Source: Progne subis subis (lineage: Eukaryota; Chordata; Aves; Passeriformes; Hirundinidae). From it: a stretch of DNA of 64,000 nt. This document shows positions 1 to 10,413 of this stretch, piece by piece. Position 1 is the stretch's first letter; the number at the start of each line of letters is the position of its first letter. A program made the translations under genes and the position numbers. The stretch covers positions 62,001 through 126,000 of the forward strand of contig JAKJHU010000465.1 in the NCBI GenBank assembly GCA_022316685.1, in the 5' to 3' direction. The notes below the pieces were generated by a model. That model was not told the origin of the DNA and searched no databases. It saw only the letters and a list, made by a program, of their open reading frames with translations.

Positions 1-960
1 CGGGCCTGGCCGGGACCCCCTGCTCCGTCCCCAAGATGATTTTGGGGGGATCGTGTGTCCCCCCAGCCCTGCTGTCACTCTGTCCCCACCCGGCTGCTCC
101 CAGTGTTCCCAACAAAGCTTCCCAGTTCACCCCAGTCCTGTTGACTGGGGACAGTGGAGAGGGACTTGGGGGGACCCTGCGGGGGGACCATGATTGGGGA
201 GGGGACAGAACGGGCCCCAGGATGGATTGGGAATGGGGACCCCCGTGTGTCCCCCGTGTCACCCTGCTCTGGGGACTCCTTGGGAGGCACCTGAACCCCA
301 GCACAGCACCCAGCCAACACCAAAAGGCACCTGGGCGCCCTGAAGCTGCCAGGGGAATTTGGGGAGGGGGCGCAGGGGGGGTGCCCAAGCCAGGCCCGGA
401 GTCCAGCGCTGCTCCAGCACCATCCTGGGGATTAGAAAGGAGGAGGAGTGGGACCCTTCCCAAAGCAATTTGGGGGTTCTAGCCCCCTCTTCTTCCCTGC
501 TCTTCCACCCCTTCCCCTCTGCTCCCCAATCCACCAGCCCTGTCCATCATGCTTGGTTTTGGAGGTTCCAGGCCCCTCCTGCTCAGTCTGAGGTCCCATC
601 CCCCTTTCCCTCAATTCAGGCACCTCCTGACAGCTTTTGCCCGGGAGGAGTCCCTGAGTTTGGGATTTCTGGGGTGCACTTCTGGAGGGGGACAGCTCTG
701 CTTGGCTTTCCCCTCCTGTTGTGGCCTCTCAGCTGCCCCCAATACCCTGGGGCTGCTGGGATTTCCCTCCTGGGGACAAGGACCTTCATTCCCTTCCAGG
801 AGCCCAATGCCCACCTGGGGGTCCAGCTCAGGGGGTCCTTGAGCAGCTGCCCCACAACCTCTGCCAGGGTCTCCCAGCTTTGGGCTCCCCAAAGCCCTCA
901 GCAAGCCCCAAGTCCCTCCCAGGAACCCTCAACTCCCTCAAACCCAGCATCCCCCACAGC
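1..960 (+). pseudogene. 3' flank of a third MHC class II beta copy (copy A)
   Basis: The window opens about 35 bases downstream of where the class IIB stop codon lies in copy C (44660-44662). The sequence matches C 44697-45660 in the same orientation and B 27300-28250 in reverse, nearly base for base. It is therefore the 3' untranslated or flanking part of a third class IIB copy whose exons lie to the left of the window. Long open frames cross this GC-rich stretch, but they are not conserved in frame between the three copies and resemble no protein. I see no clear AATAAA signal for the MHC transcript here. The assignment rests on homology to the two copies that contain exons. Confidence 0.75.
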
Positions 961-1215
961 CCCTGCAAGTTCCCCCCATGGCACCGGCCATGGCCATGTC
1001 CCCACAGGTCACTGGCCATGTCCCACCATGTCCTCACCCATGGCTGTCTCCCCACCACAAATCCATCCCTGTCATTGTCCCCCACATCTCCAGCTGTGGC
1101 CATTTCCCCTCATGTCCCCATGAATGGCCACATCCCTGGCCATGTCCATGTGTCCCCATGTCACTCTCCATGTCTATGTCCCACCACGTCTATGTCCCCC
1201 ATGTCCTCACCCATG
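960..1215. repeat. GTCCCCATG minisatellite, copy A
   Basis: Degenerate tandem units of the form CCATGTCCC or CATGTCAC fill this stretch, with CATG recurring every 6 to 30 bases. The same array is at 45670-45915 (copy C) and, reversed, at 27040-27290 (copy B). It separates the MHC 3' flank from the 3' end of the convergent zinc-finger gene. Confidence 0.8.
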
Positions 1216-1230
1216 TCCCAGTTCAACGTC

Positions 1231-1236
1231 TTTATT
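1231..1236 (-). terminator. Polyadenylation signal of zinc-finger gene, copy A
   Basis: AATAAA on the minus strand, about 615 bases past the zinc-finger stop codon. It is conserved at 45930-45935 in copy C and at 27017-27022 in copy B, so the zinc-finger genes have a roughly 500-620 base 3' UTR ending at the minisatellite. Confidence 0.65.
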
Positions 1237-1849
1237 TTTACCACAATGTTGGACATTTAAAGTGAGGAAGAGAAATGAAAAACAAATCAAGGTCAAACAA
1301 AAAGGTTTGTTGTGACTGTGCCACCTCAAGATCCATGTGTTTGGCTGGGAGGGAAGAACCTTTTTTGGAGGGGTTTCCACCCCACTGTCTCCAAAATCTT
1401 GGTTCCTGCACTTGATCTTCACTATTTGGCTGTGCAAGACACACTTGGGCAATAGGAAATCAAAATCGTGGAATCCCTGAGATTGGAAAAGACCTCCAAG
1501 ACCATCCAGTATTCCTTGATGCTACCAGATGATAGGATTGAATGGAAAAGATTTTCTGGGGCTGAAAGTCAACAAATCCGTTCTGCCCAAGGAATTCCCA
1601 ATGTCAGTCTGTGTCCCAATGGATGTTCCTGCACCTGCAGGATTGATCCAGGTGCCCACGGGGAGCCAGGAAAATGTGGAGCATCCCAGCCAGGTGTCTT
1701 CCCAACACGGATCACCAGGACCACGGATCAGCAGGGCTCTGCCCAACGGGGGTCACTGGGGATCATCCAAGGCCGATCCTCCCACGGGGGATGGAGCTGG
1801 AGCAGCGCACGAAGCTCTTCCCGCTCTCGGGGCACTCGCAGCACTTCCC

Positions 1850-2758
1850 TTAGTGGTGCCTCCGTTGGTGTCGGGTCAAGTGAGAACCCCTGGAGAAGCT
1901 CTTCCCACACTCAGGGCACTCGTAGGGCCTCTCCCCGGTGTGGATGTGCTGGTGCCTGATGAGGTGGGAGTTGCGCTTGAAGCCCTTCATGCAGTCGGGG
2001 CAGCGGAAGGGCCTCTCCTCTCTGTGACTCCACTGATGTACGAGGAGATGAGAGCTGACCCGAAACCTCTTCCCACACTCAGGGCACTCGTAGGGCCTCT
2101 CCCCGCTGTGGATGCGCTGGTGCTTTCTCAGGTCGGAGCTATATCCAAAGCCCTTCCCACATTCCAAGCAGGTGTGGAGCCCTTCCCCAGTGTGGATCAC
2201 CTGGTGCTGGATCAGGCTGTAGCTGTCTCTGAAGCTCTTCCCACATTCCCCACACTTGTAGGGCTTTTCCCCAGTGTGGATCCTCTGGTGTTTCCTCAGG
2301 TGGGAGCTACACCTGAAGCTGTTCCCACACTCCGCACACTCATAGGGCCGTTCCCCAGTGTGGATCCTCTTGTGCTGGATCAGGCTGTAGCTGTCTCTGA
2401 AGCTCTTCCCACATTCCCCACACGCATAGGGCCATTCCCCAGTGTGGATCAGATGGTGCCGAATCAGGTCAGAGTACCAGCTGAAACCCTTCCCACATTC
2501 CAAGCACTTGTGGGGCTTCTCCCCTCCAGGAGGCTTCTCCACCAGCTCGGAGCTCTGGCTGGATCTCCGGCCGCCCTCCTGGCACAGGGGGGGTCTTTGC
2601 TCCGCGCAGCTCCCTGCGCTGGGTTTGCAGCCCCTCCTCGTGCGGCATCTCCGGGGCTTTTCCTCCTCCTCCATCCGGCCACTCCTTGGGAATGAAAAAT
2701 CCTGGTTTGGGGAGAAAACAAGAGAAGAGTGCCTGAGGCTGGGGGTTCTTCCTTGCAC
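1850..2758 (-). CDS. C2H2 zinc-finger protein, eight fingers (copy A)
   Basis: Probable nuclear DNA-binding protein. The frame encodes 302 residues: an N-terminal basic and acidic segment of about 80 residues with no KRAB, SCAN or BTB signature, then eight consecutive C2H2 fingers (CX2CX12HX3H) joined by TGE(K/R)P-type linkers, ending HQRRHH just before the stop. All eight fingers keep both Cys and both His. A good splice acceptor (pyrimidine tract ending CAG) falls just before the DFSFP segment near 2700. The first 20 or so residues are therefore probably intron, and a likelier start in this exon is the Met of MEEEEKP. Upstream exons probably lie beyond 2760. It points towards the MHC 3' flank (tail to tail). 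Of the three copies this is the best preserved. The DNA target is unknown. Confidence 0.8.
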   Translation of the reverse strand: MQGRTPSLRHSSLVFSPNQDFSFPRSGRMEEEEKPRRCRTRRGCKPSAGSCAEQRPPLCQEGGRRSSQSSELVEKPPGGEKPHKCLECGKGFSWYSDLIRHHLIHTGEWPYACGECGKSFRDSYSLIQHKRIHTGERPYECAECGNSFRCSSHLRKHQRIHTGEKPYKCGECGKSFRDSYSLIQHQVIHTGEGLHTCLECGKGFGYSSDLRKHQRIHSGERPYECPECGKRFRVSSHLLVHQWSHREERPFRCPDCMKGFKRNSHLIRHQHIHTGERPYECPECGKSFSRGSHLTRHQRRHH

Positions 2759-2759
2759 A

Positions 2760-3499
2760 AGTTCAACTCAGGAGGTCATTGGCAATGTAAGAATTGCCAC
2801 ATTGGTCTGTAAGAACCTCCAAATGAAGAGTCATCCCAAAAGTCCTCCAAATATCAAGACACAGATCAAAAACTCCCCAAATATTAAGACTCAGCCAAAA
2901 CCTCTCCTAAAAGATCAGCCCCTTGTAAAAACCCAAAGCATCAACATTTAGCTCAATCAAGCTCAGAAACACCAAGATTCACTCCCATCAAAATCATGGA
3001 TTCCCCTGCCTGGTCACCTGCTGCATGTGGGGAGGGAAACACTCCTGGGGCTGGGGGGAGGCTGCAGATACAGGGAGGGCTGGAACCTTGTGCTGCCTCA
3101 TCTTCCTGCTCCTCACACTCCTGTGTCCCTGCTCTTCCTCACACTCCTCTTCCTCCCACTATTCCTCTTTCTCCTGCACAATCCCACCTTCTCCTCCCAC
3201 GTGCACCAACATTTTGTTCTTCAACCCTGCTTCTCCTTCCCTTCTCCTCCTGCCCCAGGCCCAGCACCCACTGCCGGCTCCCTCTTCCCCCCAAACCCAC
3301 AGCATCCCACCGCAGGGGCAGCGATGGAGCTGGGGCAGGTCGGGCTGGGGCAGCGCTGGGCTCTCGGCCGCTCCCGCCCGCACTCGGTCCCCGCTGCAGC
3401 CGCTCCCGCCAGGACAGCGCGGGGGGGCCCGGCCTTGGCGCTCCCCCCTCCCACCTCCCCAAATTCCCCTCACGGCGGTGCCCCATGCTCTAGGGGGAA
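2760..3499 (-). promoter_or_regulatory. Upstream region of zinc-finger gene, copy A, with GC-rich segment
   Basis: This holds the first intron and the 5' flank of the zinc-finger gene. The first 250 bases contain CCAAAA- and ATCAAGAC-type repeats. A C/T-rich tract lies at about 3090-3260, and a GC-rich, CpG-containing block at about 3300-3480 looks like the promoter or first exon. The same order is seen at 47206-47948 (C) and, reversed, at 24754-25560 (B). The open frames here are low-complexity (Ser/Pro/Leu) and change frame between copies, so I do not call them genes. Confidence 0.45.
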
Positions 3500-4015
3500 T
3501 GTCCCGCAAACGGGGCACCCCCAGCAAAGGAAGAAGAGCAAAGGGTCTTTACAAACACACGCTCTCAAGCTGCTTGGGGATAGGGCCAGGCACTTGGACA
3601 TAAGGAAGGCACAGAAGAAGCCATCAGCTCCAGAAAATGTTATGAACTGACCACACAGACTGCTGCTCAGCCAAGGGCCTGATAAATTCATGAACTTCGA
3701 GAAGAAGAACAAAGACTTCACAGAGCTGTGAATATCGTTACCTGTGCAGAAGTGGAGTGCGTAATAAGGGGGGTATGTAGTAGGGGGATTGGAAGTCTGT
3801 ACCTCTCAAGTACTTCAGCCAATGGGGAAAGGGAGAGAGAGATGTAGCCAGGAAAATCAGGATGAAAAGGAGGCTGCATCCTTCAACAACTGGAGAGGCC
3901 CCATGGGAAATGTCCCATGACCTATCCCTTTTATTTATGCATGAAATTACTTTTACAGGATTCCTCTGTCTTCTTTGTGGACACAAACCTCTGCTGATGT
4001 CAAGTTTCCCACACA
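3500..4015 (+). repeat. 5' LTR of ERV-gamma, copy A
   Basis: From about 3560 to 4015 the sequence parallels the 3' LTR at about 54590-55050: shared blocks include the ACTGCTGCTCAGCCAAG segment, the GGATGAAAAGGAGGCTGC TATA-like region, and the ATTCCTCTGTC / ACAAACCTCTG stretch next to the end. The 3' limit is fixed by the primer-binding site that follows. The 5' limit (TG at 3500) is a guess. Confidence 0.6.
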
Positions 4016-4017
4016 CC

Positions 4018-4035
4018 TTGGGGCTCCTCTGGAAT
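4018..4035 (+). promoter_or_regulatory. Degenerate tRNA-Pro-type primer-binding site, ERV-gamma copy A
   Basis: The 18 bases immediately after the LTR match the tRNA-Pro primer-binding sequence used by many gammaretroviruses at 14 of 18 positions by my count. The same site, equally degenerate, is at 48468-48485 in copy C. This supports a class I (gammaretrovirus-like) element. Confidence 0.55.
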
Positions 4036-5618
4036 TCCTTCCACCGTCTGGGACAGCGGGCAGTGAGTGGAGCTGAAGGTGCCTCACCCAGTTTGGGTGA
4101 TGGGCTCCCTTGGGTGGTGGCGGCACCGGGGATTGATTGGGTACCCGAGAGTGTCCAGGAGACAGACGAGTGACAGATCAGGGGGGCTGTGAGGAGTCAC
4201 CAGGGAGAGAGCACTGAACATCTCATCAGTGAGGACACTGGCATCATCAGGGAGCAAACATGGCAGGGCACCCATGGAGGGTGGAAAAGGGAAAGCCAGG
4301 AGAGCGTCCTGGCCAAAGGGATGACGATCCCAAAATATCTCTGAAGGGTCCCTTGGGAGAATGTTGAGGCAGTTTGCACATTCTCCCAGACGTAATTGAA
4401 GGACATGGACACCCAGAGGGGCAATAAGGGAAGTCAAGAAGGGATTTACACAACCGGGGATGGATGGTGTTGGTGTGCTGGGAAGGGTTAGGGTGAAGGC
4501 GAGTGTGCAGGAATACGGTTAAGCCAAGAAGCAGCAGGAGGAATCTCTGTGGTAGGAAAAAGGATGATGGAAAAGAGGAGGAAGAGAAAAATACTGAGGA
4601 CTGCGATGTTTTTCAGGAGGGTCTTATCCTCTAAATTACCCAGCTGACCCAGATCCTTTGTATCCCCGGTTTCCAGGACAGGGAAACAAGGAGGTCAGGA
4701 TTTCAGGGGGTTTCTCTGTGCTGGGCAGCAGCAGGAGCGGGCGCAGAGGTGCGGCACCGGGAGCACGGGCTGGGGGCCTGTGGGGAGCTGCGGGGCCGGG
4801 CCGGGGCTGTGGGGCAGCCGGGGCTCAGCGCCGGGCGCTGCCTGACCCCACCACCCCCGGGCAGGGCCAGCAGTGGCCCCCGGCCCCCAGGAGGCTGCGG
4901 GACGCCCCGGCCGCTGCCCGGCCCCGTGGAGCTGCCGGCCCTGCCCGCCGGGGGAGCCGCCTTTGGACACTGCGGCAGGACAGGCACCGCCTCTGGGATA
5001 CGGGCTGGGGAGGGCAGGGCGAGCACAAGGACCAGGAGCAGGAAGGAACACCTGGGAAATGTGCGTTATTCATGCAAGGATCAAGATCATCTTTGAAGGA
5101 TTTTGTTTGCGTCACTGCAGAAAGGAATGCCCTTGCACAGAGCTCAGCAGCTGTCACAGGATGAGCACCCATAGGCACTCAGGGGGGCTGCAGCAGTGGC
5201 ACAAGAAGCCCCTGCAGCAGTTGGTCACAAAGGCACAGCAGGTGAACGCAAGAAGGGGTGAGGAAAAGGCCAAGGTGAAGCCAAAGGCCATGGCAGAGTT
5301 TCTACAGCCCCTGAGGGATGAACCCCAGGGCCCAAGGGGGCCCCAGCACCCAGGGGACAGGCTCGGCCACAAGCACCTGGCAGAGGCATTGCCATTGCTA
5401 GTTCTGGGATACCTTTGTGTCAAAAGTCTGACAAGGCCGATGCTGAAGGGAATCCACAAGTGTGGGCAGCCCCAGGGAAATAGGGAAAAGCAGACACCCA
5501 GCCTCTCCAAAGTACTCTCAAGCAACCACGACAAGCGGTCTAAAAGCAATACCCTATTCCAAGGGAGGGAAGGAAGGGCGCACAGCCTGGCATTGAGCCC
5601 CTCTTAAAGGCAGGGCTT
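4036..5618 (+). pseudogene. Leader and decayed gag of ERV-gamma, copy A
   Basis: The first 600 bases resemble a retroviral leader without long frames. A GC-rich block (4720-5030) follows. From about 5160 to 5600 an open frame has a gag-like character: a Lys/Glu/Gln-rich stretch (KAQQV, EEKAKVKPKAMAEFLQ) and a Cys/Gly/Gln segment where a nucleocapsid would be expected, but no intact CCHC knuckle. The order LTR, primer site, this region, then reverse transcriptase supports gag. C (48486-50070) has the same content; B has lost it. Confidence 0.45.
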
Positions 5619-6175
5619 TTGGAGCCTGGCATCTCTCCCTGGAATGCTCCAATGCTGCCAGTCAAGAAACCAGATGGAATCTATAGAATGCTGCAGGACC
5701 TAAGAAGAAGAAATGAGATTATTAAACCGAGGCACCTCACAGTCTCAGATCCTTACACCATCTGCAACCAGGTTCCCTCCTCACACTGCTACCATTCAGC
5801 ACTTGATGGAAAAGATGCTTTCTGGGGATGCCCACTTACACAGGATGCTGAACAGGAGTTGGCCTTTGACTGGGAACAAGGGGAAAAGGAAAATATGATA
5901 AAGACATGGATGGTTCCTCTGCAGGGAGGCACAGAAGCACCAGCCTTATTCAGGCCAAAAAGCACAAATCGTGGAGAAAAAGGTAAAATACATGGGACAT
6001 ATTTTGACTGAAGGTTTCTGGTGTACTGACCCAGAAAGGGTCAGGGGAATCTCAGAAGTAACACCACTCATGACTAAAAATGAGCTGAGACAATTCTCAG
6101 GATTAAGAGGGAATTGCAGGACATGGATTGAGGATTCTCTGTTCTACACAGAACATTGTATGACTTTCTAACCTC
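5619..6175 (+). pseudogene. Reverse transcriptase fragment of ERV-gamma pol, copy A
   Basis: The frame 5619-6011 reads as a class I retroviral reverse transcriptase N-terminal part: an SPWNAPMLPVKKPDG block, the MLQDLR region, and the LDGKDAFWGCPL region that corresponds to the first catalytic Asp motif (LDxKDAFF in the family). It continues in another frame (5971-6171: GHILTEGF, RQFSGL), matching the thumb and connection region. The part that would hold the YXDD motif is missing between about 5960 and 5985. Stops and frame changes show that it is dead. The parallel copy is at 50070-50760. Confidence 0.7.
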
Positions 6176-7005
6176 AGACAGCCTCAATGTTATGGTATGG
6201 ACATGAGAAAGAGAACTAAACTTGAGAAAATTAAAAAAAAACAAACCAAAATGATTGCTGCCCCAGCCATGGCTCTTCCAGACTCAGAAAAGGAATTGGA
6301 ATTGTATGTGAATGTTAAACAGGGCCATGCCAAAGGAAGCCTTGTGCTACAATATTTAACCCACTGGCCAGAGTGGCCCCCTCATTGTCTGCACAATTGT
6401 GCAGCCACAGCTCTAAGGGGACCTGAGGCCTGAACACTGACAGCACAAGGAGCTCCTGTTGTTCAAGTCTGGCATCAAGTTCAAGCTTTGATAACCAAAA
6501 GAGCCGTGCTCACTTATTACAGTATGAAACTTGTTCAGTGGCACAGGAGGATGCAGAATTGAGGACAGGGGAAGGGTTTAACCCAGCCTCTTGTTTCAGC
6601 AGCCTGGACAGGGGGCTGGCAAGAAACCCAGGACTGCATTCAAGTGACAGAGCTCCAGACCCAGCCTAGGAGAGATTTAGGAGACATTCCCTGGCCTGAG
6701 GGAGAAAATCTGGTTATGGATGGATCTTTGAGGGCAGGAGAAGGGAAAAGAGTTACAAGACAGGCTGTTATTTAGGAAGGGGAATTAGACAAAGCTCAGG
6801 ATACTGCCCACACGGTCAGCTCAACCGGCAGAGCTGTGTGTGCTTGTGAGAGCCTGGCACTGAAATGCCCTGAGCAGGAAGGCTCAAATCTCTTCTGCTA
6901 ACACCATGTCACCTAACAGGGTGCCAAAAGCAATTCTGACTTCTTCAGTAATCACTGCATCACTTAGTAAGGTAATTCTAAAATATATCATTCCAAGAGA
7001 AGGGA
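6176..7005 (+). pseudogene. RNase H and linker remnants of ERV-gamma pol, copy A
   Basis: The short frame at 6197-6433 keeps a connection-domain flavour (LPDSEKELELYVNVKQGHAKG, YLTHWPEWPPHCL). A GSLRAGEGKRVTRQ segment near 6720-6770 sits where an RNase H start would be. Frames are broken several times. The 6240-6520 part is also the only pol portion kept in copy B (23960-24480). Confidence 0.5.
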
Positions 7006-7660
7006 TTGTGGAAGCAAGAGATTCAGATGGGGAACTCATTTTCCAGGAAAGATCCTTCAGGGGCTTATGGCAGCTTTAGGAATACAATGGGACCTCCACA
7101 ACCCCTGGCACCCCCAGAACTCAGGTCAGGTAGAAAGAATGAATGCGGAAATGAAGAAACACCCTTGGAAGCTGGTGAGAGAAACCAAGACACCATGGGC
7201 AGCACTTTTGCCAGTGACTTTAGCAGGAATAGGAGCCAGATCCAGGGCAGATATGCAATTATCTCCCCAGTAACTGAGCTTTGGAATTCCTTACCTTGCT
7301 AATTCTCCACCAAGTGGGGTAGTGGACATAAGGGATGTGTATTTAAAGCAGTCTGTGGCCAGAATCCTGTCTCTGCTGAAATCTCTCCCACAGGAAGCTC
7401 GGCTGGCACAGACCCTGCCTTGGCACTTTGCTGTTCACAACATCCAACCAGGACATCGGGTCCTGCCCAAGGACTGGGAAGAAGCAGCACTGGTGGCCAA
7501 GTGGCGTGGCCCATTCCAAGTGTCCCTGAGCACAGAAACAGCCCCAGCACAGCTCAACACGGGGGGACCCCTCACCCTCGGCTCAAGGTCTCGGAAGCCC
7601 CGGAGATTTGGACGTCCCGGCTGCAGGAGGAGGATGGGAGGCCACGACTGAGCCTGCACT
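7006..7660 (+). pseudogene. Integrase fragment of ERV-gamma pol, copy A
   Basis: Copy C (51612-51803) shows the integrase core clearly in one frame: a DSDRGTHF block with the second catalytic Asp, and SSGQVERMNGEMKKQL with the catalytic Glu, a class I integrase signature. In copy A the same region is split between two frames (7006-7302 and 7067-7273). The C-terminal part follows at 7322-7651 (KDWEEAALVAKWRGPFQVSLST), like the MLV-type C-terminal fold. Nonfunctional. Confidence 0.7.
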
Positions 7661-8683
7661 GAAGGCAAGGCAGCAGCAGCCAGGGCTCCACAGCAGGGGA
7701 AGCCCCTGTGCCTGCCCACACATCCTCTGCTGCAATACTCTGCCTGGGCACCCTCCTTTGGCATCTCCAGCCACTGCGGGCCAATCCTTGCTGCCACTGC
7801 TGCAGCTTCAGGGCTTTCTGTGCCTGCACTCGCCACAGCTGCTGGGGAACACAACGGGACAATTCCACTCTGGGGCTCAAGCACACTCACACACTGGGCT
7901 GGCTGCCATTAAACTGCTGGAAAATATTCCAACTTGAAAATTATTTCTTCTTTTATTTCTCTACTCAGGCTTGATTTGCCTTTGCCCTGGGGAAAGGAAT
8001 TTTAAAGGTTTTATTTTAAGGGATGTTACACCACTCTACAGAGATGAGTTTCACATCTCAACAGACTGGGAAGAGCACAAAAGATACCCACAAAGATAAC
8101 GACCATCAACTAAACATCAAAGCCCATCAGCAACCAGCAAAGAACATCTGCCCCAGACCCTGCCCCTGGAATAGTTGGAGACACCTGGTCTGGAAAAGGC
8201 TGATAAGGAAATCCAGGAGTGCAGACCTAATTAACATCACAGGCAAAGAAATCCAACCCCAATTGGAAACCAAATACTAAGAACTTCACAACTAGGAAGC
8301 AATGGACATTAAACAAAGAGATTTCTCTGGGTTCAGGCTGTTTGAAGTTTAGGAAAAATCTAGTAAAACTCACATGTCATGGAAGGATTTTCTCTGCACA
8401 TCCGGGCTATGTGTGGATGAAATTATTTCTGTTGCACATCCTGGCCAGAATCAAGTAATGCCTTGACTCTCTAACACTAAAAAAATATGGCTTGGGGATT
8501 TTTTGTTTTTCCCCACAGTTTCTGGGATAAGATTACAACATTAGATTTTTTTTTTTCCATAAAAATTTGGCTTTTATATTGTCAGTTAGGTTTGGGCCAG
8601 GGATGTGAGAATCAATTTTTCCACCTAGGAAAAGAAGTAGAAGAAACCTGATTGCTTTGGAGTGTTTCTGTGTATGTCTGTGT
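7661..8683 (+). pseudogene. Env surface-subunit region of ERV-gamma, decayed, copy A
   Basis: By position (after integrase, before a transmembrane-subunit relic) this should be the env surface subunit. Short open frames at 7608-7974 and 8023-8280 contain Cys-rich and Asn-containing stretches, but I recognise no diagnostic motif. The stretch 8281-8683 is AT-rich, has no frame, and aligns with C 52870-53285. Confidence 0.35.
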
Positions 8684-9336
8684 GTGCATTGGAGTCCAGG
8701 GCATTCCTTTGGTCGCCCTGGAAGGTCAGGGACCTGGACAGGGGGGTCTGAGACCCTGGCACAGAGCCCAGGAAGACACTGGCTGTGATCTCAGTCCATG
8801 GGAAAGGCTTCCAGCACTGAGAGATGAATTACAGGCCATAAGAGTGTGAAAGATAGGAGTTTAGCTTATCACAGGGTGAAAAATCACAGTTTTAGGTTCT
8901 CGAGCATAGAAGTAGAGGGAGCAAGATGGAGGATTTGGGGCATTGTCTCTTGCTTCTTCTCTCTTCTTCACTCACTCCACTTCCTCTGGTGACAGTGGCA
9001 CAAAGTAATTTAAAGGAGATTGGGTCAGAGTAGGGATGACCCGTTTAGTGTAGGTAGTAGGTGTTGGCAAGTAACTGTAAATAAGGAACACGTAATAGTT
9101 CGTATAAGAGACAACGACCTCCCAGCTCAGGGGGAGCCATCAGATGCCAGAGCAGCTGCAGAGATCTTGGCTGGGCACAGAAGGAATTGTAAGACAAGAA
9201 ATAATAAACAAAGGACACAATCTAGAGAAATCAGAACCTGAAGACTCCATCGCTTTCTTGCATCTGGCTCAGGGCTTTGCAGAAGGCAAAGGACTTTAAA
9301 ACCACCTGAATCTCGGGAGAAACACTCGACAATCGT
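8684..9336. mobile_element. Insertion found only in copy A, LTR-like
   Basis: Copies A and C are collinear up to the TGTGTGTG run ending at 8687 and again from GGCTCTTAGTGATGG at about 9336; C (near 53288) joins these two points directly. The extra 650 bases in A include an AATAAA at 9203-9208 and end AACACTCGACA, as an LTR would. I found no clean target-site duplication, so a solo LTR is likely but not proven. Confidence 0.55.
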
Positions 9337-10247
9337 GGCTCTTAGTGATGGAGAATTTTGATTTGAGTTTTTCAATGTTCACGTTTAGGTTGTATTTTGC
9401 AAAACTAGAAGAGCTTTAAAGGTGACCCTTTAAGAAATAAACAGTTAATAAATATTGTTAAAGAACAACAAAATGAAAAAAAAAAGCAGATTGTGGGGGG
9501 ACCACGTGTGAGTCATTCAAGGCTTGCTCTGGAAGAGAAGCATAGCTCCAGGCATCCCAGAAGAGCTTTAGAAATGCAAATTAACACAGCTGGGGAAAAG
9601 CGTGGACAATGCACCAGGGTCTTCTTGCCTGGGGCAGGAATTGGGCTGATTCCCTCTGCCCCTCTCTCCAAGCTCTGCCTGCTTGCACAGATGGAATTGG
9701 CACAGCCAAAGGCAGAGCCCACACTCAGGATATCTGACTCTGCAACAGAAACTGGGGCAGCTGCAAAGGAAAACAGCAAATGGAGAATGCTGTGAAAACT
9801 TCACTAAAAGAACTGGGGGGGAATCATCCCTCTCCCCACTCCAACATGTGCTGTCACTGTCTAGGTCACACAGGGAGCATGAGACCACTGGGGTGTTCTT
9901 GCTACCACAAGTTCAGAGAAATCAGTTGGGAATCCAAGGATGTGATGATTTAATTAGAGAAAAGAGATCAATTGATGCAGGCCTGGGTGAAGGGAGCAAC
10001 CAAAAATGGGGAAAAGATGAACGGCCACCAGAACAAATCCTACAACACCATGGAGCAGCCCCTGGGAACCCAAAAGAATTCATATCAGGGGCCAGAGAAC
10101 CCATTTATCATTTCAATGCCATAATTAGATGACAAGATATCCTCGAAATCATAACCAACCAGACAGATCCAGCTCCTGAGTCTGGCCGATCAATCCACTC
10201 AAATGAAGAACGAGACATTTCACCATGGGATGGGATCAGATTATCTC
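9337..10247 (+). pseudogene. Env transmembrane-subunit relic of ERV-gamma, copy A, 3'-truncated
   Basis: Frames at 9493-10132 carry an env-like order: a hydrophilic stretch, a basic site (REKRS) near 9955-9975, then W-rich and PIYHFNAI segments. In copy C this continues through a heptad region and a cysteine pair followed by WQIDD (54110-54300), typical of class I ERV transmembrane subunits. Copy A jumps from this frame at about 10247 straight into the LTR TATA region. It has therefore lost about 690 bases (env C-terminus plus LTR U3) present in C. Confidence 0.55.
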
Positions 10248-10413
10248 TTAGGATAAAAAGGAGGCTGCGTACTACAACAATTGCAGAGACCCCATGGCAA
10301 ATGCCGCATGGCCTCTCCCTTTGTTCACGAATAAAGTCACTTTTACAGGACTCCTCTGTCTCCTTTGGGGACAGAAACCTCTGCAGACGCCAATTTTCCC
10401 GCACACTCCCGGG
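10248..10413 (+). repeat. Truncated 3' LTR of ERV-gamma, copy A
   Basis: Begins at GATAAAAAGGAGGCTGCG (TATA-like) and continues through an AATAAA signal (CACGAATAAAGTC at about 10328) and the ACAGAAACCTCTG stretch to CCGCACA. The upstream U3 is absent, removed by the same deletion that trims env. Confidence 0.65.

Noticed and set aside
36..1260. Long overlapping open frames on both strands in the MHC 3' flank
   Set aside because: GC-rich, low-complexity translations (Pro, Gly, Ser) that differ in frame between copies A, B and C; they resemble no protein.
2996..3650. Ser/Pro/Leu-rich frames of 165-207 residues upstream of the zinc-finger gene (also at 24603-25389 and 47371-48099)
   Set aside because: They lie across the C/T-rich tract, GC-rich promoter and LTR, and switch frames between copies; no domain.
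6780..6900. A tRNA-like stretch in the ERV-gamma pol region (GCTCAACCGGCAGAGC)
   Set aside because: It resembles a tRNA D-arm by chance, but no acceptor, anticodon or T-arm can be folded; it is collinear pol sequence in A and C.
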